Source: Comamonas testosteroni
Lineage (GTDB): Bacteria; Pseudomonadota; Gammaproteobacteria; Burkholderiales; Burkholderiaceae_C
Direction of reading: 5' to 3'
Length of the DNA stretch: 64,000 nt
NCBI RefSeq assembly: GCF_014076415.1
Contig: NZ_CP043568.1
Coordinates: forward strand, 3,286,001-3,350,000
Position numbers and translations under genes: made by a program. Below, piece after piece: positions 19,573-27,664 of this stretch. Position 1 is the stretch's first letter. Every line of letters begins with the position of its first letter. A model generated the notes under the pieces. The model was not told where the DNA came from and did not search any database. It saw nothing but the letters and a program-made list of their open reading frames with translations.

Positions 19573-19608
19573 CCATGCCACGACTTCCCCAAAAAAGTCG
19601 TGGCATGG
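19573..19608 (+). terminator. Strong hairpin between repeat protein and OmpA lipoprotein genes
   Basis: A perfect 14-base-pair stem (CCATGCCACGACTT with its complement) around an 8-base loop, 31 bases after the repeat-protein stop and 17 before the next ATG. There is no T-run, so it may be an attenuator or mRNA-stabilising element that sets the lipoprotein level below that of the secreted protein. Confidence 0.6.
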
Positions 19609-19624
19609 CTAAAGGAAAATTTTC

Positions 19625-20137
19625 ATGCATAAAAATTACAGGCTTTGCGCCGCACTATTGCTTTCTCTCGGCTTGATAGCCTGCAGTTCAGCACCAACAT
19701 CCAACAAAACGTCTCACCACTACGCGTATGGGCGCCCCACCGTTAGTACAGCAAGTGGCGTCGCACCAATAGTGGCTACCTCTCAGTCAGGCAAAAAAGG
19801 CCCCGCCAACGCCGCGCATATTGTCTATTTCGACTTTGACTCATACACCGTGCGTCCATCTGACCGGGGAATCGTCGAAAGCCATGCCCAATGGATGCGA
19901 AACAACCCAAGACAAGCGCTCATTTTGCGCGGTCATACTGACTCTCGGGGAGGCACTGAATACAACCTGGCACTGGGTCAAAAACGTTCCGAGTCAGTGC
20001 TCCAAAGCTTACAAATTCTGGGCATCGACCCTAGCAGAGTTGAAGCAATTAGCTATGGCAAAGAACGCCTCGTTGATCTAGGTAGCAGTAATGACGCCCA
20101 CCAACTCAATCGACGTGTGGAGTTTGAATACCGCTAG
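19625..20137 (+). CDS. OmpA-like (Pal-type) peptidoglycan-binding lipoprotein
   Basis: 170 residues with a lipoprotein signal (LLLSLGLIAC, lipid-modified Cys at residue 20), a short Ser/Thr-rich linker and an OmpA_C domain. The domain starts HIVYFDFDSYTVRPSDRGIV and contains the peptidoglycan-binding element LRGHTDSRGGTEYNLALGQKRSESV, ending LNRRVEFEYR. It should sit in the outer membrane and hold the cell wall. It lies between the secreted repeat protein and the type I secretion genes, as OmpA-like proteins do in several adhesin/T1SS loci, so it may anchor the export machinery or the cargo. Confidence 0.9.
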   Translation: MHKNYRLCAALLLSLGLIACSSAPTSNKTSHHYAYGRPTVSTASGVAPIVATSQSGKKGPANAAHIVYFDFDSYTVRPSDRGIVESHAQWMRNNPRQALILRGHTDSRGGTEYNLALGQKRSESVLQSLQILGIDPSRVEAISYGKERLVDLGSSNDAHQLNRRVEFEYR

Positions 20138-20161
20138 GCGGAACCCGCACCTCTTTGCAAT

Positions 20162-20211
20162 CGGCAGATGACCTTCACAAAGCTGCGACTCGCGCAGCCC
20201 TCTATCTGCCG
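20162..20211 (+). repeat. Nested inverted repeat
   Basis: The outer arms CGGCAGAT (20162-20169) and ATCTGCCG (20204-20211) pair perfectly. Inside them GCTGCG (20182-20187) and CGCAGC (20193-20198) form a second stem with a five-base loop. It lies just after the OmpA lipoprotein stop and is a terminator or structured RNA candidate. Confidence 0.55.
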
Positions 20212-20361
20212 TACCTAACGCTCCCGCCATATCTACAGATTGGGCTGCCTTTGCTACTTTTAGGTAGCTTTTATCGTTACCACAGTTATTAAAAGCACGA
20301 AATCCAAATACCACAAATAGAAATCGAAATCAGAAAAAATATTAAAAATAAATGAAATGAA

Positions 20362-20375
20362 TTGATCTATGTCAA
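20362..20375 (+). promoter_or_regulatory. FNR/Anr-type box upstream of type I secretion operon
   Basis: The sequence TTGATCTATGTCAA matches TTGAT-N4-ATCAA with one change in the second half-site. It lies about 95-105 bases before the ABC transporter ATG. Position and form suggest control by oxygen or nitric oxide through an FNR/Dnr-family regulator. Confidence 0.5.
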
Positions 20376-20468
20376 TTAATAGTCTTAGTATTATTTGATA
20401 CAATTGATACATTTGCTAAAGTAAATAGCAGAAAATCTAGTTTTTTAAAATTCCATACGTTAACCCTA

Positions 20469-22313
20469 ATGATCCGATACTTACTTCCTCGTCAACTGGC
20501 ATCTACTGCTAGTTATCCGGCGGATGTCAATGAGTTAGGGCCATACGCAACGGCAATCACCGACTCTTTTCGAAGCGCTTCTGTGCATTTACACAGCGCA
20601 GCATGGCTTTCTCTACCCATCAGTCTGCTAGGCCTACTTCCCTCCATTTTTTTGTTGCAGGTCTACAACCGCGTCCTTTCACGAGGAGGTACAGCCACTC
20701 TGACAGCAATGGTGGCTGGAGTCGTCTGTTTTTTGTGCCTTGAGTGGTGGCTGCGTCGCAGGCGCTCACGAGCCTTGCGCGAGGCTGGAGCCATGATTGA
20801 CCGGGATGTATCTCAGGCACTAATGCAGTCAATGCTCAGGCACCCGCTGATAACGCTAGAGCAGCGCTCTGCAAGTCAGTGGCTACAGCTTTTTCGTGAT
20901 GTAAGTGCCATGCGTGCAGGCATCTCCGGAGGACTCGCCACCTCCATTCTTGACCTGCCAATGGCCCTACTAGCATTGATCGTCATCAGCATCGTTGCTT
21001 GGCCAGTGCTTCCCGTCATTCTTGTCGCCATGGTTTCACTTGGAGTCCTAGCGTGGTGGTGGGCCGACGAATTACGCAGCGGACGTATCGAGGAAGTTGC
21101 TAAAGCCCGCGCACTGGATCGCAGCACCGCCGAAGTCTGCAATGCGCGCTCGACGCTCAAGGTATTGGGCTATGACACCGCTGCGAAACAGTCTTGGCAA
21201 GCTGGATATGACCACTGGCTGGCCGAAAGTTTTTGCAAAAACGGCGAGCTGGAAAATGCAAGGGAAACCAGTCATGTCCTGCTCACCTTTTTCTCCATCT
21301 CGGTCATTACCGTGGGAGCGATTGCTATCAATGCTCAATGGATGAGCATCGGCAGTCTCATGGCCGTAAACTTGCTCGCGACTAAAGCACTTGCACCCAT
21401 CGCCCAGTTGGCAAGTAACTGGCGTTCCATGGCTCGAGCCAACGAGGCAGCTGAGCGCTTGCAAGCCACATTGCAAGAGCCTCTCGAAGTTCAGGGACAA
21501 ACAGTGGAGTTGCCACGACCACGCGGTCACTTTCGTCTTGACCAAGTTAGCTTCCAATACCCTTCCGGCAAGTCCTCACTGGAGCAGGTTTCCCTAGAAA
21601 TTGGTCCCGGTGGCATCCACGCAATTTTGGGTCGGAATGGCGCTGGTAAATCCACACTGGCTAAGCTCCTTGCGGGTCTCTATAAGCCAACTCAGGGGCG
21701 CATCTTTGTCGATGAATATGACATGGCCCAATTCCCACGTAGTGACCTCTACCAATGGATCGGCTGTCTAGCGCAGGAAGTCTACTGGTTTAGCGGGCCA
21801 ATTGTGGATTGCTTGCGCATGGTCAACCCCGAAGCCGATGACAAAAACATCATCGCAGCATGCCATCTCGCTGGAGCACATAGCTTCATCAGTCGACTGC
21901 CTAATGGCTATCAGACAGTTCTTGGAGAAGGCGGCGCCGGCCTGTCCGCTGGTGAATTACGCAAGCTGGCACTTGCCCAATTGTTTCTGCGCAATCCCTC
22001 GATCCTGATTCTCGATGAGCCCAGTAACGACCTCGACTTTGAAAGTGAAACAGCGCTATTGAAAACCTTGAAGCAAATAGCACTGAAACACACCGTCATT
22101 GTAATTACACACTCCTCACGCGTAGCTTCGCTAGCGCAGCATATCTACCATGTGCGCGGCGACGGCAGTGTTGAGCATGGCTCTCCCATGCAATTGTTGC
22201 CCCATTTGTTCGGTGTCGCACAAGACATCGCACCTTATCAACCCGGAACAGCCCGCCCCGCCTCCACGTCTGGGCACAATCACGCTCAGCCGCAGGAGGT
22301 CAGTTCATCATGA
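20469..22313 (+). CDS. Type I secretion ABC transporter (PrtD-like permease/ATPase)
   Basis: 614 residues. An N-terminal membrane domain with helices from about residues 45-305 is followed by an ATPase domain: Walker A ILGRNGAGKST, Q-loop CLAQEVYWF, signature GLSAGELRKLALAQ (LSAGE in place of LSGGQ), Walker B ILILDEPSNDLD and switch VITHSS. There is no C39 peptidase domain, so cargo is expected to carry an uncleaved C-terminal signal, as in the PrtD/HlyB-like group. It is first in a three-gene operon whose genes each overlap by four bases, and it probably exports the repeat protein encoded at 16254. Confidence 0.93.
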   Translation: MIRYLLPRQLASTASYPADVNELGPYATAITDSFRSASVHLHSAAWLSLPISLLGLLPSIFLLQVYNRVLSRGGTATLTAMVAGVVCFLCLEWWLRRRRSRALREAGAMIDRDVSQALMQSMLRHPLITLEQRSASQWLQLFRDVSAMRAGISGGLATSILDLPMALLALIVISIVAWPVLPVILVAMVSLGVLAWWWADELRSGRIEEVAKARALDRSTAEVCNARSTLKVLGYDTAAKQSWQAGYDHWLAESFCKNGELENARETSHVLLTFFSISVITVGAIAINAQWMSIGSLMAVNLLATKALAPIAQLASNWRSMARANEAAERLQATLQEPLEVQGQTVELPRPRGHFRLDQVSFQYPSGKSSLEQVSLEIGPGGIHAILGRNGAGKSTLAKLLAGLYKPTQGRIFVDEYDMAQFPRSDLYQWIGCLAQEVYWFSGPIVDCLRMVNPEADDKNIIAACHLAGAHSFISRLPNGYQTVLGEGGAGLSAGELRKLALAQLFLRNPSILILDEPSNDLDFESETALLKTLKQIALKHTVIVITHSSRVASLAQHIYHVRGDGSVEHGSPMQLLPHLFGVAQDIAPYQPGTARPASTSGHNHAQPQEVSSS

Positions 22314-23704
22314 AGATCTGGCACGACAGCGAGCTCCCACTGGCTTTACGCCAGTCACAGGATGTGGATTCCGACCGACACCCGAATCCAGTGTCAGCCT
22401 TGCGAACTGCAGCGGATGCAGCGCAGGCAAATGAACGAGCAGGTCTCTGGCGTCACCTGAGCCGCAAGCAAAAGCTGCTAGGAGGGGGCATTGCCGCCTT
22501 AGTCTTGTTCGGCCTTTTCTATCCTGTTGAAAACGTGGTCGTAGCCAGCGGCCAAGTCATCCCGTCTGATCGCGTCCAGACTGTCCAACACTTGGAAGGC
22601 GGTATTGTGACCAAGGTCCATGTGCGCGAAGGTCAGGCTGTAACCCGGTCTCAGCCTCTACTCGAAATAGACCTCGGTGGCTCCAGCCTCAACCTCGAGC
22701 AACTCACGGCTCGCCAGGCTACAGCAGAGGCAGTCAAAACACGCCTAACAGCCGAGAGCCAAGGCCATGTGCTGAAGGCCGAATACTTTCCTACTAGTCT
22801 TGATCCGCAAATCGTTCAAGCTGAGATTGGTGCCTTTGCCTCCCGGACCTTAGAACATCAAGGCACACAAGCCTCTGCACAAGCCCAGCTTATGCAGGCA
22901 CAAGGAGATGTTGCTCAAGCTCAAGCACGCATTCAAGGCCTTGAAACAAGTCTTCGTCTTCACGAACAAGAAGCCGCCATTTCACGACAATTGGCTGCTG
23001 AGCAGCTCATCGGTCAGCTAGAAGTAATTGATAAACAGCGGGCCTTGGAGCTGGTACGTACTGATCTAGCTGCAGCGCGCCAAATCCTAGTCAGCAACCG
23101 AGCCAAAATTGAACAGGCTCAGGCCAAAAAACTGGAAACCCAAGGTGCCTTCCGCCGCCGTGCATCAGATGAACTGGCACAAACAGAGCGAGAGCTGTTA
23201 AGTCTGGCTGAAGATATCTCCCGCGCCAAGAGCCAGCGTACCCGCACTATCGTTCTTGCTCCTACCGAAGGGGTGGTCAAAGGGCTGCGCAGTTCTGGCA
23301 CAGGTTGGGTCGTTAAACCCGGTGAAGCCATTCTCGAGGTTGTTCCCGTCAAAGACGAAGTCATTGTCGAAGCTCAACTCAACCCTGCAGACCGTGGCTA
23401 TGTCCATACCGGTCAATCCACCAAGGTCAAAATTTCAGCCTACGACTTTCTGCGCTACGGCTATGTCAAAGGTCATGTCACGCTGGTTTCCGCAGATGCT
23501 GATCGCGACCGCAGCCAGCCTAATGCATCGTCCTACTTTCGGATTCAAGCGAGCTTGGATCAACCGTGGGTGGGCCGCACCGACAACCGCATTACAACAG
23601 GCATGCAAGCTGAGCTGGACCTGCTTCTAGGTCATGAGCCTTTTATCTGGTATCTGCTGCGCCCAATGCTGCGTATTCAGAGTGAAGCATTCCGGGAGCC
23701 ATGA
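22310..23704 (+). CDS. Type I secretion membrane fusion protein (HlyD/PrtE family)
   Basis: 464 residues with one membrane anchor at about residues 62-80 (LLGGGIAALVLFGLFY), then the HlyD beta/lipoyl motif (ASGQVIPSDRVQTVQHLEGG), a long Ala/Gln/Glu-rich coiled-coil hairpin, a second lipoyl half (RTIVLAPTEGVVKGL) and a C-terminal barrel (EAQLNPADRGYVHTGQ). It bridges the ABC transporter and the outer-membrane channel. The ATG overlaps the ABC stop (ATGA) and has a strong GGAGG. Confidence 0.93.
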   Translation: MKIWHDSELPLALRQSQDVDSDRHPNPVSALRTAADAAQANERAGLWRHLSRKQKLLGGGIAALVLFGLFYPVENVVVASGQVIPSDRVQTVQHLEGGIVTKVHVREGQAVTRSQPLLEIDLGGSSLNLEQLTARQATAEAVKTRLTAESQGHVLKAEYFPTSLDPQIVQAEIGAFASRTLEHQGTQASAQAQLMQAQGDVAQAQARIQGLETSLRLHEQEAAISRQLAAEQLIGQLEVIDKQRALELVRTDLAAARQILVSNRAKIEQAQAKKLETQGAFRRRASDELAQTERELLSLAEDISRAKSQRTRTIVLAPTEGVVKGLRSSGTGWVVKPGEAILEVVPVKDEVIVEAQLNPADRGYVHTGQSTKVKISAYDFLRYGYVKGHVTLVSADADRDRSQPNASSYFRIQASLDQPWVGRTDNRITTGMQAELDLLLGHEPFIWYLLRPMLRIQSEAFREP

Positions 23705-25410
23705 TGACCAAGCGCATCCCTCCCACCTCAAACCGTATCACTACGAAGTCACTGCTCAGGCCAACATCTTTGACACTGCTGCTTGGTGGGCTGCATTTCA
23801 TGGCGTCTACAGCTATCGCGCAGTCCATCCAATATGGCATGGCACCGGCCACGACACAGCAAGCACTCGTCGTTCGCCAGACAGCAGCATCAGGCTTGCG
23901 CATGGCCCACCAACTCAGTCCAGCCACTCTAGCTAGCGACCATGCCAGCCGCCACCTGATTGATGCTCTGCATGCGATGCTCAATGAATACCCCGATGTG
24001 CTCAAGGCTCGCGCAGCACTGGAGTCAGCTGGTCATGATGTCAATTCTGCACGCGGCGCGCGCTGGCCCACGTTCAAGGTAGGAACCTCCGGCGGAGATG
24101 CCCAGATGCGACAGGGCACTCGAGCCAGTTATACCACCGTCAATGCAGAGGTACGCATGAGTCTGCTCGACGGTGGAGCAATTGGTGCAGGCATACGCTC
24201 TGCAGAGTCCTCGGAAGCCGCACAAAGCAGCGCACTCTATGCAACTCGGCAGAACGTGCTACTCGACGCACTGACAGCCATGCAGGAACTTCAGCGCTTT
24301 GGTAGCAAAGCTACTATTGCCGCAGAGTCCGCACGCATCATCGGCCAGCTAGCCCGACTTGAAGAGCGGCGTGCAGAACTAGGTGCCGTGGGCCGCAACG
24401 ACTTGCGCCAAGCCTCTTCGCGCCAAGCCAGCGCACTGGCGCAGCAGCAAGCGCTCGAATCCCAGCGCCTGGATGCCCAGGCACGCTTTACCCGCTATTT
24501 CGGCTTCACCCCTGAAAGTGGCTGGCTACCGCAACTTCATGTTCCTCTGCAATGGATGCCTGCCAATGAGAGCGGTGCACTGCAAGCTGCAGAAAACAAC
24601 AGCACGGAGCTTCAGGAGATTGAGCAACAGATTGCGCGCGCTACGGCCGAAGTCGAGCGTAGCAAGGCTCAACGTTATCCAACTCTAGCGGCTGTCGTGA
24701 CGCATAACCGCGACCCTAAGGGCGTGCTTTACGCCGACGGGACACGCTATGGCGTGGAGCTGAACTGGAACTTCGGCAACGGCTTTGAACTACGCGACCG
24801 CATTCTGAAGGCTATTAATGAATTGCAGGCTCAAGAGGCTCAGCAGGAGGCGGTTCGCCGCCAGGTTCGGGAAACCACATCTGCCACATGGGGTCGCACT
24901 CTGACAGGCAGGCAACGCGAAGTCCAGCTCGCTGGAGCCGTACGCGAAGCACGCGCAGCCTTTGAAGGCCGTCGCCGTCTGCTTGAAGCTGGTCGCGGCA
25001 GTCTCTCTCAAGTGCTTGACGCCCAACTCGACATGCAACGCCTCATGCTTGAGGAGGCTGATGCTATTTATGACCAGCGCATCAATGAGCTGCGCCTAGT
25101 GCGTGCCACTGGCAAGCTGCTGCCCTCCCCTATGCCCAATCAATGGCTGGGCCTGCTGTTTGCACAGCAAAGCCAAACACCTGCCCCCTCGACCAGCCAA
25201 GGCTCAGCCATCGCATCTAAAGCGAGGCTCGAGCTATCTCCCAAATCACCGGCGATGACCACGGTAAGCACAGACAAAGATTTGAACTCTGCAACTGCGC
25301 GCACTGTGCCAACCGCACAGCACATACGACTGAGGCTGGAGCCTCGTCTAGCCACCGAGCAATTGTCCCGACCCCAAAACCAGATTAAGACGACCACCGC
25401 CCAGTGGTAG
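23701..25410 (+). CDS. Outer-membrane efflux channel of type I secretion (TolC/LapE-like)
   Basis: 569 residues with a signal peptide (ending near MASTAIAQS) and two outer-membrane-efflux repeats of alpha-helical barrel type (AMLNEYPDVLKARAALESAG; AENNSTELQEIEQQIARATAE). The region ELNWNFGNGFELRDR is typical of TolC-like proteins in agglutination/adhesin systems. The last ~110 residues are a low-complexity Ser/Thr tail beyond the usual end of the family. The start overlaps the HlyD stop (ATGA). With the two preceding genes it completes a tripartite type I exporter. Confidence 0.92.
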   Translation: MMTKRIPPTSNRITTKSLLRPTSLTLLLGGLHFMASTAIAQSIQYGMAPATTQQALVVRQTAASGLRMAHQLSPATLASDHASRHLIDALHAMLNEYPDVLKARAALESAGHDVNSARGARWPTFKVGTSGGDAQMRQGTRASYTTVNAEVRMSLLDGGAIGAGIRSAESSEAAQSSALYATRQNVLLDALTAMQELQRFGSKATIAAESARIIGQLARLEERRAELGAVGRNDLRQASSRQASALAQQQALESQRLDAQARFTRYFGFTPESGWLPQLHVPLQWMPANESGALQAAENNSTELQEIEQQIARATAEVERSKAQRYPTLAAVVTHNRDPKGVLYADGTRYGVELNWNFGNGFELRDRILKAINELQAQEAQQEAVRRQVRETTSATWGRTLTGRQREVQLAGAVREARAAFEGRRRLLEAGRGSLSQVLDAQLDMQRLMLEEADAIYDQRINELRLVRATGKLLPSPMPNQWLGLLFAQQSQTPAPSTSQGSAIASKARLELSPKSPAMTTVSTDKDLNSATARTVPTAQHIRLRLEPRLATEQLSRPQNQIKTTTAQW

Positions 25411-25432
25411 CGGCCAAGCTTTTTTTACGCAG

Positions 25433-25470
25433 TGGTCGGCGCTTGCCCATAGCCGACCATTGGATTTTTT
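25433..25470 (+). terminator. Terminator after type I secretion operon
   Basis: TGGTCGGC (25433-25440) pairs with GCCGACCA (25452-25459) around an 11-base loop, followed by TTGG and a run of T. It separates the secretion operon from the pilin gene. Confidence 0.65.
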
Positions 25471-25499
25471 ATGGGCTTTTTTACTAACTGGAAATCATC

Positions 25500-25685
25500 A
25501 TGACCAACTTCATCAAGACCTTCTGCAAAGATGAAAAAGGCGCTACTGCTATCGAATATGGACTGATTGCGGGTTTGGTTGCCGTCGGCATCATCTTTGC
25601 GCTGACTAGTTTAGGCACAGAGCTTTCGGCTCTTTTTGATCGTGTATCGGAAAAGCTCAAGGGAGCTACTGGTACCAAGCCCTAA
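25500..25685 (+). CDS. flp: Flp-family type IVb pilin
   Basis: A 61-residue prepilin with short leader MTNFIKTFCKDEKG. Cleavage after Gly14 gives a mature protein starting ATAIEYGLIAGLVAVGIIF, with the Flp hallmark Glu+5/Tyr+6 followed by a single hydrophobic helix. It is the major pilin of the Tad pilus encoded by the genes that follow. Its own upstream terminator and the short gap to the prepilin peptidase suggest a strong promoter just before it and partial read-through into the locus. Confidence 0.95.
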   Translation: MTNFIKTFCKDEKGATAIEYGLIAGLVAVGIIFALTSLGTELSALFDRVSEKLKGATGTKP

Positions 25686-25697
25686 ACATCTTTCAAG

Positions 25698-26267
25698 ATG
25701 ACAAACCTCAGTCCCATCCTGTTGCTATGGCTTGTTGTCATAGTGGTAATGGATTTACGCATCCGCAAAGTGCGCAACTGGATGGTGCTGCTTGGCCTAA
25801 TTGCAGGTCTGGCAGTGCTGTTCAGCAGCAAACAACCTTTTCAGGTTTCTGTCTGGAATGGACTGGTCGGTATGTGTTTGGCCTTTGTCGCCTTGATGCC
25901 GTTTTATGCACTGCGCTGGATGGGAGCCGGGGATGTCAAATTTGCCGCCGTCATCGGCCTGTGGTTTGGTTTTTCTCACCATCTACTGGTTATCTGGCTA
26001 GGAGGCAGTCTACTGGCAGGCCTGCATGGCCTGCTGGTACTAGCCTGGCATAGCGTGTGGCGCAGTCCTTATACCGACTGGATGCTGGCATGGTTGCCTA
26101 GTCGTCTGGCCACGGCGCTTGCATCTGCTGCATCTGCGCAGCCACTGGCCGGCCCTCCTATCACGAGCGGTGAACACCGCATACCACTCTGCATTCCCTA
26201 TGCGGGCTATATGGCCATCGTCGCCATCTGGGTGGTGATACATACCGAGCCGCCATTGGCGACTTAG
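25698..26267 (+). CDS. tadV: Prepilin peptidase TadV/CpaA (A24 family)
   Basis: A 189-residue polytopic membrane protease. It has the two catalytic aspartates: one in VVIVVMDLRIRKVRN near residue 19, the other in RWMGAGDVKFAA (GxGD motif) near residue 79. It is predicted to cut the Flp prepilin and the TadE/F pseudopilins after Gly. It lacks the N-terminal methylase domain of PilD, as normal for TadV. The hydrophilic C-terminal insert around residues 125-165 is longer than in many homologues. It lies 12 bases after flp. Confidence 0.92.
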   Translation: MTNLSPILLLWLVVIVVMDLRIRKVRNWMVLLGLIAGLAVLFSSKQPFQVSVWNGLVGMCLAFVALMPFYALRWMGAGDVKFAAVIGLWFGFSHHLLVIWLGGSLLAGLHGLLVLAWHSVWRSPYTDWMLAWLPSRLATALASAASAQPLAGPPITSGEHRIPLCIPYAGYMAIVAIWVVIHTEPPLAT

Positions 26268-26407
26268 ACCTTACCTCTAAACACAGGCACCACGATCACC
26301 AACGGGTGCTTTGCCATCGTCACGCTCACAGCCTCCAGGCTTGCGTGCCCGTTGCAAAGCGTCTGCTTCAAGCATTTTCACAATTAAAAATCAAGGGAAT
26401 ACAAGCA

Positions 26408-27466
26408 ATGAACCTCACCAAGATTCTTGCCGGCCTGCTGGTTGTGCTCGCTATCGCCTTAGCCATCATGGCCTGGATCATGGGGCGCCAACCCCAGCGC
26501 GCCGTGGCTCCTGCACCCTCATCAATCAATGCTATTGACACAAATATCAGCGCCGAGGCATCCAAACCACGACCAGCCCCCATGCATGATGTAGTGGTAA
26601 CAGCAAAGCCCGTTGCCGCAGGTCAGAAGCTCACTGCAGAAGATCTGAAGCTAGTGTCTAAGACTGCTGCCGTGGCTGACGGCGTGCTCTCCGCCGAGGC
26701 TGCCGTAGGCCGCACCACACTCACCGCACTGGCGGCTGATGCACCACTACTGGAACAGCAATTAATCAGTGGCCTATCCCTTCAAATCGAACCCGGCCAG
26801 CGCGCGCTCTCGATTGCCGTCAAGGAACCCATGGCCGCAGGTAACCATGTACGTCCCGGCGATTTTGTCGATGTGTACTTCACATTGGACAGCAAGAGTA
26901 ATGCTGCCGATGACAAGCTCAATGTTGATACCCAGACCCGCCTGCTATTGGCTCGTAGTCGTGTGCTGGCTTATGGCGCCAGCAACGTGGAAGTACCTCC
27001 ACCCACAGCGGCCCAGCGCCTCAAGGCGCAGCAGGAAGAAGAAGCCGGAAACAAAGGCCAGCGCCGAAATACCGGCAACGACCAACGCTCTCAGCAGTCC
27101 GCAAACACCGCCGTGCTGGCCGTGCCGCTGGACGATGTGGAGCGCCTTACGCTTGCCGAGAAATACGGCCAACTCACTCTGGCCCTGCGTCACCCCGATG
27201 ACTTATCCGTGCCCGAGGCTGCGCTGTTTGCCACTCTACCCACCGCTTTGCTGCCCGTGGCCGGTCGACTGGCTAAGGGCGAGACCTTGAAGGGCGCAGA
27301 TCGCTCATTTGCGGGTCTGCGCTTCAAGGATTTGGCCACCGGTGCTGCTGCCAGAAATACCTCCCAAAGTAGCGCGCCTGCAGCGCCGCGTAACCAGCTC
27401 CAAGCTCCACGACAACAGACCGTACAGGTCCATCAGGGTGCAGCCATGCAGACGCTGAGCTACTAA
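26408..27466 (+). CDS. rcpC: Flp pilus assembly protein RcpC/CpaB
   Basis: 352 residues. The start at 26408 (MNLTKILAGLL) is preceded by AAGGGA and opens directly into a membrane anchor; an upstream frame extension from 26306 looks non-coding. It contains an SAF domain (VVTAKPVAAGQKLTAEDLKLV) and the RcpC beta region (QRALSIAVKEPMAAGNHVRPGDFVDVYF). The Gln/Lys-rich insert (about 205-235) and a basic Gln-rich C-terminus are low complexity. Family members sit in the periplasm beside the secretin. Confidence 0.92.
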   Translation: MNLTKILAGLLVVLAIALAIMAWIMGRQPQRAVAPAPSSINAIDTNISAEASKPRPAPMHDVVVTAKPVAAGQKLTAEDLKLVSKTAAVADGVLSAEAAVGRTTLTALAADAPLLEQQLISGLSLQIEPGQRALSIAVKEPMAAGNHVRPGDFVDVYFTLDSKSNAADDKLNVDTQTRLLLARSRVLAYGASNVEVPPPTAAQRLKAQQEEEAGNKGQRRNTGNDQRSQQSANTAVLAVPLDDVERLTLAEKYGQLTLALRHPDDLSVPEAALFATLPTALLPVAGRLAKGETLKGADRSFAGLRFKDLATGAAARNTSQSSAPAAPRNQLQAPRQQTVQVHQGAAMQTLSY

Positions 27467-27664
27467 AACAGCCCTACGCATGAATAAGAAAGATAGCCAA
27501 ATATTCATAAAAAGCCGAGCTTGCCGGCAAATGACGTCGCAATAAAAAGTTTTGACGTCGTTATCGATAAGCGAACAGAACAATTTCTAACCCTGAATGC
27601 AAAAGGCATTTTCCGCTCTGTGCGCTAAGGACACCGCTTGCAACGCCAAAGAGAGAGAAAGAAC

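Larger units (their letters stand above)
20138..20468 (+). promoter_or_regulatory. Intergenic control region ahead of type I secretion operon
   Basis: 331 bases. It holds a nested hairpin at 20162-20211, a weak terminator-like GCTAC/GTAGC hairpin followed by TTTTA at 20253-20272, an AT-rich stretch and an FNR-type box at 20362-20375. This arrangement suggests that transcription of the OmpA gene ends here and the secretion operon has its own promoter. Confidence 0.5.

Noticed and set aside
25433..25447. Sigma-54 promoter before flp (TGGTCGG...TTGC)
   Set aside because: The GG-GC spacing is one base short, and the sequence is better explained as the left arm of a terminator hairpin.
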